A stretch of DNA of 22,790 bases. Source: an uncultured Solirubrobacterales bacterium (GTDB taxonomy: Bacteria > Actinomycetota > Thermoleophilia > Solirubrobacterales > Solirubrobacteraceae). This document shows positions 7,935 to 14,037 of this stretch, piece after piece (position 1 is the stretch's first letter; each line of letters opens with the position of its first letter). Both the position numbers and the translations under genes were made by a program. The notes below the pieces were generated by a model. That model ran no database searches. It was given only the letters and a program-made list of their open reading frames with translations, and was not told the DNA's origin. The stretch is taken from contig CAJBXY010000011.1 in the NCBI GenBank assembly GCA_903959665.1, positions 1-22,790 of the forward strand, given 5' to 3'.

Positions 7935-8392
7935 TGAGTACAGAGCCCGCGGAGATAATCGCCAAGATCGCTGCGCTTCAGCCGGCCGCAGCGGCCACGG
8001 CCGAAGGGCAGATAAGCAGCGCAGCGGTTGTTGGCGCGAAGCTCGGCGGCGGCATCGCCGCGCCCGGCGAGCAGCGCGATCAGATCAACGAGCTCTGCCG
8101 CCAGATCGACGTCTTCAAGCGGCTTCAGGCCGACTACAGCGCAGGCTGGAAGCCGGAGAAGGAGGCGCCGCTGGCAGCGCCGGAGGTTGTAGCTGGCGCA
8201 ACCTGCGTGCTGCTGATCAACGCTGAGCCTGCCGCCACCGGAAGCGACGCCGACGGCTGGGCGCTGAAGTGCCTCAACAGCGCGCTGAAAGCAATCGAGC
8301 AGAACGAGCAGCTGCCGCTGCGGGCCGAACTCAGCGAGTGGGCGCAGGGGCTCTTCGCGGCCGCGCTGGCAAAGAGCGGGAGTACACAATGA
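7934..8392 (+). CDS. hypothetical protein of the phosphoramidate operon
   Basis: A 152-residue protein I do not recognise. It is Ala/Glu-rich and mostly helical, with a Gly/Ala-rich patch (VVGAKLGGGIAAPG, about residues 33-46), a charged helix (QRDQINELCRQIDVFKRLQ), a more hydrophobic stretch (VVAGATCVLLINAE, about 85-98) and a second helical half with ALKCLNSALKAIEQ. No signal peptide, membrane segment or metal motif is evident. The ATG shares one base with the stop of the TagB-like gene (TGATG), and its own end overlaps the next start by 4 nt (ATGA), so it is coupled on both sides. This argues that it is a real gene, possibly an accessory subunit of a neighbour. No function is proposed. Confidence 0.72.
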   Translation: MSTEPAEIIAKIAALQPAAAATAEGQISSAAVVGAKLGGGIAAPGEQRDQINELCRQIDVFKRLQADYSAGWKPEKEAPLAAPEVVAGATCVLLINAEPAATGSDADGWALKCLNSALKAIEQNEQLPLRAELSEWAQGLFAAALAKSGSTQ

Positions 8393-9258
8393 GCCGCCAG
8401 ATCCCGCTCACCGTTCTGGCATGGGAAGGGCCGCAGGCGCGCGCCTACCTGGCGCGGATGAAGCGAGCCGGCTTGACCCCGGAGCGGATCATTCTGATGA
8501 TCAAGGACCCGCGCAGCGGACCGCTGGCGAAGGTCACCGGCCGCGGCCTCGCGAAGGCCGAGAAGGCTCAGGAGCGGGCGCACAACTTCCACCCGCACCG
8601 CACCCGCGCCGGCAGCCCCGAGCTGATCGCGGCGATCACGAACGGGCTCGCCGGCCAGCTCGACGACCCGGCCGGTTTGATCAGCGAGATGTTCGACTCC
8701 TTCTCCTATGACGACTTCGGCGCGCCGGTTGAGCGCGTCGCCGTCAGCGGCTACCGCGACCCAGCGCTGCGTGAGGCGATTGCCGCCAGCGGCGCGCAGC
8801 TGCTGCTGTTCAGCGGCGGAGGGATCATGCCGGCCGAGATTCTCGAGCTGCCTGGGCTACGCGTGATCCACGTTCACACCGGCTTCCTCCCCGACGTGCG
8901 CGGCGCCGACGTGCTGCTTTGGTCCTTGATCGTGCGCGGGCGGCCTGGGGTTTCAGCCTTCCTAATGACGCCAAGGCTCGACGACGGCGACCTGCTCGGC
9001 GCGACCGAACTGCCGCCGCTGGCAATCCCTCTTCCCGCTGGCGAGCGCCCCGATGACGACACGCTCTACCGCTCGCTCTTCTCCTTCATCGATCCATTGA
9101 TCCGCGCCGAGTTCGTCGTCGGTCAAGTTCTCGAGCCGGCAAGCGACTTTGCCGCCCTGCCCGCCACACCGCAAGATCTAAACGTCGGCGTCACCTTCCA
9201 CTTCATGGCGCCGCAGCTCCGTAGCGCGGCGCTCGCCCAGCTCTTTCCCGCGGCCTAG
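8389..9258 (+). CDS. formyltransferase-like protein (methionyl-tRNA/sugar formyltransferase fold)
   Basis: 289 residues from ATG 8389, which overlaps the previous stop (ATGA); an in-frame ATG at 8269 is rejected because it lies deep in the preceding gene. The central core resembles the Formyl_trans_N fold: LLLFSGGGIMP, VIHVHTGFLPDVRG (residues 159-172) and LMTPRLDDGDLL (192-203). Family enzymes transfer a formyl group from N10-formyltetrahydrofolate to an amine such as an amino sugar. The catalytic Asn-x-His is here His161-x-His163, while the His and the later Asp198 are kept. The N-terminal ~110 residues are basic and not recognised. Position at the end of a glycan-modification operon suggests formylation of a sugar or related amine, or a related one-carbon or acyl transfer. 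The gene ends 6 bp before the convergent rsmI. Confidence 0.75.
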   Translation: MSRQIPLTVLAWEGPQARAYLARMKRAGLTPERIILMIKDPRSGPLAKVTGRGLAKAEKAQERAHNFHPHRTRAGSPELIAAITNGLAGQLDDPAGLISEMFDSFSYDDFGAPVERVAVSGYRDPALREAIAASGAQLLLFSGGGIMPAEILELPGLRVIHVHTGFLPDVRGADVLLWSLIVRGRPGVSAFLMTPRLDDGDLLGATELPPLAIPLPAGERPDDDTLYRSLFSFIDPLIRAEFVVGQVLEPASDFAALPATPQDLNVGVTFHFMAPQLRSAALAQLFPAA

Positions 9259-9276
9259 CGACGCTCAGTCGCGGGA
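9246..9276. terminator. inverted repeat at the fmt-like / rsmI convergent junction
   Basis: Outer arms TCCCGCG (9246-9252) and CGCGGGA (9270-9276) are perfect complements and enclose both stop codons (TAG 9256-9258; TGA of rsmI at 9265-9267). An alternative inner hairpin is GCGAC (9258-9262) with GTCGC (9268-9272). There is no T-run on either side, so this would be a U-less terminator or merely an RNA 3'-end structure. Confidence 0.4.
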
Positions 9277-10089
9277 GGCAGCGACGGCGCGGTAGAGCTC
9301 GTTGGCGCTTAGCCCCGTGAGCCCAGCGATCACCGTTGCCGCCGGGCGCGGTTTGGCGCCAGCGGCAACGAGATCACGAACGGCCTGCTCGGCGCTGGCG
9401 CGGTCGCTGCTGCCCGCCTCAGCGGCACCGATGACCAGCACAACCTCACCCTTCGGCGGCGTCGTGGCGTAGCGCTCGGCAAGCTCGGCGGCGCTGCCAC
9501 GGACAACCTCCTCAAAGCGCTTCGTCAGCTCGCGGCAGAGCGCAACCGGCCGCTCAGCGTCGAGCGCGGCAAGCAGAGCCAGCGTCGTCGCCGCGCGGCG
9601 CGGCGACTCGAAGGCAACGAGCGTCTCAGCATTCTCAAGCAGCTCGAGCAGCTCGCCGCGCTTGCGCGGCAGAAACCCGACGAAACGCCAATCTTCGGCC
9701 GGCAGGCCGGAGGCAACCAGCGCAGTCAGCACCGAGCTTGGCCCCGGCAGCACATCAACCGTTAGCCCCGCCGCGAGCGCCGCCTGCAGCAGCACGAAGC
9801 CCGGGTCGCTGACCAGCGGCGTGCCGGCATCGCTGACGAGCGCAACCGTCTCGCCGGCGACGATCCGCTTTATCAGCCCCGGCGTCGCTCGGCGCTCGGC
9901 GTGCTCGTCGTAGCGAACTCGCGGCGTAGCTATCTCATAGCGGTCAAGCAAGACCTTCGTTGTGCGCGTGTCTTCGCAGGCGATCACGTTGGCGCTGCGA
10001 AGAGCCTCGACGGCGCGCAGCGTGATGTCCTCAAGGTTGCCGATCGGCGTTGGGCAGATGATCAGCCGCCCCGCTGCGGCCGAGCTCAC
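9265..10089 (-). CDS. rsmI: 16S rRNA (cytidine(1402)-2'-O)-methyltransferase
   Basis: A 274-residue SAM-dependent methyltransferase of the tetrapyrrole-methylase fold that 2'-O-methylates C1402 in the decoding centre of 16S rRNA. Diagnostic segments in order are CPTPIGNLEDITLRA near the N-terminus, ACEDTRTTKVLLDRY, LVSDAGTPLVSDPGF, DVLPGPSSVLTALVASGLP and ESPRR. The length is normal. The GTG start (10087-10089) overlaps the TGA of the upstream ROK kinase gene (GTGA), so the two are translationally coupled. The stop lies 6 bp from the convergent formyltransferase-like gene. Confidence 0.96.
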   Translation of the reverse strand: MSSAAAGRLIICPTPIGNLEDITLRAVEALRSANVIACEDTRTTKVLLDRYEIATPRVRYDEHAERRATPGLIKRIVAGETVALVSDAGTPLVSDPGFVLLQAALAAGLTVDVLPGPSSVLTALVASGLPAEDWRFVGFLPRKRGELLELLENAETLVAFESPRRAATTLALLAALDAERPVALCRELTKRFEEVVRGSAAELAERYATTPPKGEVVLVIGAAEAGSSDRASAEQAVRDLVAAGAKPRPAATVIAGLTGLSANELYRAVAASRD

Positions 10090-11054
10090 CGCTGCGCCAA
10101 CTGCTCGAAGGCCAGGACCGCCCCACCGATCACGCCGGCATCGGCGCCAAACTCGGCCGGCACGACGGAAAGGTTGGTGCCAAGCGAGGCCAGCGCATCC
10201 CGCTCTACAACTTCACGCGCCGGCGCCAGCAGCAGATCACCGGCAGCGATCGCGCCGCCGCCGACGACGATCAGCTGCGGGTTGAAGATGTTGGCGATTG
10301 AAACCATCCCCTGCCCCAGTCGTCGGCCAACTTCGACGATCACTTCGATCGACGCCGCATCGCCGTCGTGAGCGAGCTCGGTGACCAGCGCGCCGGTCAC
10401 CTCGCGCCCTTCAGGGGCGGCCTCGGCCAGAGCCGAACCGGGGTTCGCATCAAGCGCCCGCTGGCCGGCGCGGCCGATCGCGTCACCGGAGGCGTACCAC
10501 TCGAAGTGGCCGTAGCCGCCGCAGCTGCACTGCTCGCCGTCCTGCTCAACGACCATGTGACCGAACTCGGCGCCGCCGCCGCTGCTGCCGCGGACGAGGC
10601 CGCCATTGGCGACGATGCCGCCACCGATTCCAGTGCCGACGGTCAGCATCACCGCATCGCTGGCTCCCTTCGCAGCGCCGTGAAGCCACTCGGCCAGCAT
10701 CGAAGTGTTGCCGTCATTGTCAACGGCGACCGGCACGCCGAGCCGTTCGCCCATCAACGCTTCGAACGGCACGCCAACCAGCGGCAGGTGCGGCGAGGCG
10801 GCAATCAGCCCGGTCTTGGAGTCAAGGATGCCGGCGACGCCGAAGCCCACGCCGCAAACCTCACCGGGCGCCGCCTCGAGCGCCTCATCGACCATCTCGC
10901 CGAGCCGACCGAGAAGCTCCGTCGCGTCGACGTCGTCGGTTGAGTGCTGAACGCGGTGCAGCACGCCGAGCGACTCGTCGACAACGCCGACAAGCATCTT
11001 TGTTCCCCCGAGATCAACGCCAATTGCGCAGTTAGCCGCCACAGTCGCCACCAT
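10086..11054 (-). CDS. ROK family sugar kinase (glucokinase-like)
   Basis: A 322-residue cytoplasmic kinase, probably ATP-dependent glucokinase feeding glycolysis. AIGVDLGGTK (residues 10-19) is the phosphate-binding loop, VAVDNDGN (Asp113) holds the catalytic Asp, and LTVGTGIGGGIV with GGGAEFGHM (His166) follows. The ROK zinc motif reads CSCGGYGHFE (Cys176, Cys178, His183) instead of the usual CxCGxxGCxE; His in place of the third Cys could still bind zinc. ATG 11054 was chosen; an upstream in-frame start at 11087 would add 11 residues and run into the divergent LCP gene. GTG codons at residues 2 and 5 are further options. The end overlaps rsmI by 4 nt. ManNAc or other sugar specificity cannot be excluded. 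Confidence 0.9.
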   Translation of the reverse strand: MVATVAANCAIGVDLGGTKMLVGVVDESLGVLHRVQHSTDDVDATELLGRLGEMVDEALEAAPGEVCGVGFGVAGILDSKTGLIAASPHLPLVGVPFEALMGERLGVPVAVDNDGNTSMLAEWLHGAAKGASDAVMLTVGTGIGGGIVANGGLVRGSSGGGAEFGHMVVEQDGEQCSCGGYGHFEWYASGDAIGRAGQRALDANPGSALAEAAPEGREVTGALVTELAHDGDAASIEVIVEVGRRLGQGMVSIANIFNPQLIVVGGGAIAAGDLLLAPAREVVERDALASLGTNLSVVPAEFGADAGVIGGAVLAFEQLAQR

Positions 11055-11061
11055 ACCGAGA

Positions 11062-12174
11062 GTGTCACCTGAGCCTCGCAAGCCCACCGGGCCGCCCGAA
11101 CGCGACCCGACCGCCAGCTACAACGTCTACCGCTCGCGGCCGCGCGCGCGGCCGACCGAGCCGCCCGAGCCGCCGGGGAAGGCGCCGCGCCAGCCAAGGC
11201 AGCCGCGCCAGCCGCGCGCGAAGCGCCCGCGCAAGCGCTGGACGCTGCGGAGGATCATCAAGACCGCCGTTCTCGCCGTCGTCGGCTGGGTTCTGCTGAG
11301 CTTCGTGATCTTCCTCTTCAGCGCCCAGTTCCTCCAAGATCGGGTCGACGGCAAGGCGAAGGCGGCGCTCAACCAGCCGGGGCTGCCGATCATCTCACCG
11401 ACCAACGTGCTGATCCTCGGCTCCGACCTGCGCGCCAAGGGAACGAAGGAGCCAGGCGCTGCTACCTCCGGCCCGAGCCGCTCCGACTCAATCCAGCTGA
11501 TGCGCGTCGGCGGCGGGCACGGATCGAAGCTCTCGATTCCGCGTGACACGGTCGTCGACATTCCCGGCTACGGACTGAACAAGGTCAACGCTGCCTTTGC
11601 CTTCGGCGGCGCGGCGCTCTCGATCCGCACGCTGCGCTCCTATCTGGGGATCGAAATCAACCACGTGATCGTCGTCAACTTCGACAAGTTCCCCGACCTG
11701 ATCGACTCGATGGGCGGAATCGATTTCACCGGCGGCTGCGTGATCTCGAAGATCAACGGCGGCTTCGCCAACGGCGGCTACACGCTGCGCCTGAAAGCGG
11801 GAACCAACCACATCGACGGCAAGCAGGCGCTGGCGCTGGCGCGGACGCGAAAGAACGAATGCAACTCCTCCTACAACGACCTCACGCGCGTCGTCAACCA
11901 GCAGAAGATCATCAGCGCGATGCGCTCGCGGCTTCACTCCCCGTTCGGTTTCATCCGCTGGCCGCTGATCGCCTGGAGCGCGCCGCAGACGATCTCCTCC
12001 GACATGGGGGCGGCCGGGCTGCTCGGCCTTGCCGCAACGATCGGCGTCTCCGGCGGCGGCTCGCCCGCCGTCCTCAAACCCGACGGGGCGGTAACACTCC
12101 CCGACGGCGGCGCCGGCCTGACTGTCAGCCCCGACTACCGCGAGCGCCAGGTACAGAAGTTCTTGGACGGCTAA
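11062..12174 (+). CDS. LytR-CpsA-Psr (LCP) family cell-wall glycopolymer ligase
   Basis: 370 residues from GTG 11062. A Pro/Arg-rich cytoplasmic tail (residues 1-60, with a PRQ triplet repeated near 42-50) precedes one membrane helix (about 68-88). The extracytoplasmic LCP domain then shows NVLILGSDLRAKG, the RSDSIQLMRV motif (Arg140, Asp142), LSIPRDTVVDIPGYG (Arg161, Asp162), NKVNAAFAFGG and ALALARTRKN. LCP enzymes move lipid-linked teichoic-acid-like, capsular or arabinogalactan polymers onto peptidoglycan. It could attach the surface polymer modified by the 2250-9258 operon, but the two are separated by rsmI and the ROK gene. Its start lies only 7 bp from the divergent ROK start, so its promoter must lie within the ROK 5' end; no other in-frame start exists before the membrane helix. 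Confidence 0.92.
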   Translation: MSPEPRKPTGPPERDPTASYNVYRSRPRARPTEPPEPPGKAPRQPRQPRQPRAKRPRKRWTLRRIIKTAVLAVVGWVLLSFVIFLFSAQFLQDRVDGKAKAALNQPGLPIISPTNVLILGSDLRAKGTKEPGAATSGPSRSDSIQLMRVGGGHGSKLSIPRDTVVDIPGYGLNKVNAAFAFGGAALSIRTLRSYLGIEINHVIVVNFDKFPDLIDSMGGIDFTGGCVISKINGGFANGGYTLRLKAGTNHIDGKQALALARTRKNECNSSYNDLTRVVNQQKIISAMRSRLHSPFGFIRWPLIAWSAPQTISSDMGAAGLLGLAATIGVSGGGSPAVLKPDGAVTLPDGGAGLTVSPDYRERQVQKFLDG

Positions 12175-12175
12175 G

Positions 12176-12195
12176 CGGCTCAGTCGGTTGAGCCG
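12176..12195. terminator. hairpin at the LCP / FmdB-like convergent junction
   Basis: CGGCTCA (12176-12182) and TGAGCCG (12189-12195) form a perfect 7-bp stem with a 6-nt loop, starting 2 nt after the LCP stop and including the stop of the minus-strand gene. No T-run follows on either strand. It is a candidate U-less bidirectional terminator. Confidence 0.45.
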
Positions 12196-12542
12196 GACGG
12201 CTTCGGCTTCGGCTTCTTCTCTTCGCTCTTGGCCTTCGGCTTCAGATCGCTCTTGGGAGCGTCAGCAGATGAAGATTCAGACTTCGCTTTGGCCTTGTCG
12301 GCGGTCTTCGCATCGTGCTTGTCGGCGCCTTCTTTGGCCGACGCTTCGAGCTCGCGATTGCGGCGCTTAGTGCCGTAGTCGGTGTTGTGGAAGCCCTTGC
12401 CTTTGAAGTGGATCGCGACCGGGTGGAAGACGCGCTCGACCGGAACACCGGTCTCAGGGTCGACGGTGAGCGCATCGTCGGCCATCTTCTGGACGATCTC
12501 GAAGGTCGTCCCGTCGGGGCGTCTGTACTCATAAGTTGGCAT
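12180..12542 (-). CDS. FmdB-family-like protein lacking the zinc-ribbon cysteines
   Basis: 120 residues from ATG 12542. The start MPTYEYRRPDGTTFEIVQKM and the later VERVFHPVAIHFKGKGFHNTDYG match the FmdB regulatory-protein family, which normally carries CxxC...CxxC. All four cysteines are absent: the first pair is replaced in RRPDG and the second in VDPETG. The fold core (PTYEY, the hydrophobic strand, FKGxGFxxTDY) is kept. Residues 60-120 are a low-complexity Lys/Ala/Ser/Asp tail ending KPKPKPSGSTD. The function of FmdB proteins is poorly known. A longer reading from 12626 was rejected because it would overlap the divergent glyS and lacks family similarity. A TATACT -10 box lies 9 nt upstream, suggesting a leaderless mRNA. 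Confidence 0.85.
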   Translation of the reverse strand: MPTYEYRRPDGTTFEIVQKMADDALTVDPETGVPVERVFHPVAIHFKGKGFHNTDYGTKRRNRELEASAKEGADKHDAKTADKAKAKSESSSADAPKSDLKPKAKSEEKKPKPKPSGSTD

Positions 12543-12551
12543 CGCCGCCGA

Positions 12552-12557
12552 AGTATA
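12552..12557 (-). promoter_or_regulatory. -10 element (TATACT) of the FmdB-like gene
   Basis: On the minus strand TATACT ends 9 nt before ATG 12542. A start site about 7 nt downstream would leave almost no leader, and no Shine-Dalgarno sequence is seen, which fits a leaderless transcript. No good -35 box was found. Confidence 0.45.
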
Positions 12558-12592
12558 GGAGCGGCTCAGAGCATTGCCGCGCGCCGCCCGCG

Positions 12593-12598
12593 TAGCAT
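12593..12598 (+). promoter_or_regulatory. -10 element (TAGCAT) of glyS
   Basis: TAGCAT fits the TANNNT pattern and ends 6 nt before the glyS ATG at 12605, the spacing expected if transcription starts at the ATG itself. It lies in the 62-bp divergent region shared with the FmdB-like gene. No -35 box is evident. Confidence 0.35.
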
Positions 12599-12604
12599 GG
12601 GGCA

Positions 12605-13963
12605 ATGGCTGAAGACACAGTGACAATGGACAAGATCGTCGCGCTCTGCAAGAGGCGCGGCTTCATCTTCCCCTCCTCGGAGATTTACGGCGGCCTCGGC
12701 TCGACCTACGACTTCGGCCATTACGGTGTGCTGCTGAAGACCAACGTCAAAGGCGAATGGTGGCGTTCGCTGCTGGCGCAGCGCGATGACGTGGTCGCTC
12801 TCGACTCGGCGATCCTCCAGCACCCGCGCGTCTGGGAGGCGAGCGGTCACGTCGGCGGCTTCAGCGACCCGATGGTTGACTGCAAGCACTGCGGCCAGCG
12901 CTTCCGCGCCGATCACCTCGACCAACTGGACTGCCCAAATAAGCCCTCGAAGCACCCCGGCGAAGGCCCCGACTGCGAGCTGACAGAGGCACGCGAGTTC
13001 AACTTGATGTTCGAGACGACGGTCGGCCCGCTGAAGGATTCCGGCTCGACCGCCTATCTGCGCCCCGAGACTGCGCAGGGCATCTTCATCAACTTCAAGA
13101 ACGTGCTGCAGTTCTCGCGCAAGAAGCCACCATTCGGAATTGCCCAGGTCGGCAAGTCGTTCCGCAACGAGATTACGCCCGGCAACTTCATCTTCCGCAC
13201 GCGTGAGTTTGAACAGATGGAGATGGAGTTCTTCGTACCCCCGGCCGAGGCCGACAAGTGGTTCGAGTTCTGGAGCAACGAGCGGCTCGGCTGGTACACC
13301 GATCTTGGAATCCGCCCCGACCACCTCCAGCTTCGCGTCCACGAGCAGGATGAGCTGAGCCACTATTCGAGCGGCACCAGCGACATCGAGTACCTCTTCC
13401 CGATCGGCTGGTCGGAGCTTGAGGGGATTGCCAACCGAGGCGACTTTGACTTGAAGCAGCACACCGAGTTCTCCGGCGAGAAGCTCGAATTCTTCGATCA
13501 AGCCAGCGGCGAGAAGTACGTGCCTCATGTGATCGAACCTGCCGCCGGCGCCGACCGCGCGACGCTCGCCTTCCTCGTCGACGCCTACGACGAGGAAGAG
13601 GTCGAAGGCGACGTGCGCACCGTGCTGCGCCTCCACCCGCGGCTCGCGCCGGTCAAGGTCGCGGTGCTGCCGCTGGTCAAGAAGGACGGCCAGCCGGAGC
13701 TGGCGCGCGAAGCGTTTGAATCGCTACGTGGGCTGATGACGACGGAGTACGACGAGGGTGGCTCGATCGGTAAGCGCTACCGCCGTCAGGATGAGATCGG
13801 CACGCCGTGGTGCGTGACGATCGACCATGACTCGCTAGAGGACCGCACGGTGACCGTCCGCGAGCGTGATTCGCTCTCGCAGGATCGGGTCGCGATCGAT
13901 GATCTACCAGCCTTGCTTTCGGCGAAGCTGGCTGAGCCCTGGCGGAGCCCGAAGCTGGCGTAA
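12605..13963 (+). CDS. glyS: glycyl-tRNA synthetase (dimeric, eukaryote/archaeal-like type)
   Basis: A 452-residue class II aminoacyl-tRNA synthetase charging tRNA-Gly. The N-terminus has KRRGFIFPSSEIYGGLGSTYDFGHYGV, typical of the single-chain homodimeric enzyme rather than the alpha2-beta2 form. DCKHCGQRFRAD contributes two cysteines of a zinc-like insert. RPETAQGIFINFKN, then GKSFRNEITPG and RTREFEQMEMEFF form motif 2, and a C-terminal anticodon-binding domain starts at APVKVAVLPLVKK. The length matches the family. The first conserved residues begin just after ATG 12605. It is divergent from the FmdB-like gene, and the next gene begins 74 bp downstream with its own promoter. Confidence 0.96.
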   Translation: MAEDTVTMDKIVALCKRRGFIFPSSEIYGGLGSTYDFGHYGVLLKTNVKGEWWRSLLAQRDDVVALDSAILQHPRVWEASGHVGGFSDPMVDCKHCGQRFRADHLDQLDCPNKPSKHPGEGPDCELTEAREFNLMFETTVGPLKDSGSTAYLRPETAQGIFINFKNVLQFSRKKPPFGIAQVGKSFRNEITPGNFIFRTREFEQMEMEFFVPPAEADKWFEFWSNERLGWYTDLGIRPDHLQLRVHEQDELSHYSSGTSDIEYLFPIGWSELEGIANRGDFDLKQHTEFSGEKLEFFDQASGEKYVPHVIEPAAGADRATLAFLVDAYDEEEVEGDVRTVLRLHPRLAPVKVAVLPLVKKDGQPELAREAFESLRGLMTTEYDEGGSIGKRYRRQDEIGTPWCVTIDHDSLEDRTVTVRERDSLSQDRVAIDDLPALLSAKLAEPWRSPKLA

Positions 13964-13986
13964 TACTGCTCGGCGCAATGGCCGTG

Positions 13987-14017
13987 GCGGCTATGCTCCA
14001 GCTTGACACTCTGTCAA
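13987..14017 (+). promoter_or_regulatory. promoter and palindromic operator of the R2lox-SCP2 gene
   Basis: GCGGCTATGCT (13987-13997) contains the -10 box TATGCT, placing transcription start near 14004. A perfect inverted repeat, TTGACActcTGTCAA (14003-14017), sits over that start and is well placed for a dimeric repressor. A strong ribosome-binding site GAGGAG lies 7 nt before ATG 14038. No good -35 box is seen. Confidence 0.5.
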
Positions 14018-14037
14018 AGCAGCCGAGGAGATTCTTG

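Noticed and set aside
10368..10943. Long open frame on the plus strand opposite the ROK kinase
   Set aside because: Mirror frame of a well-supported gene in high-GC sequence; its Ala/Val/Arg-rich translation has no recognisable motif.
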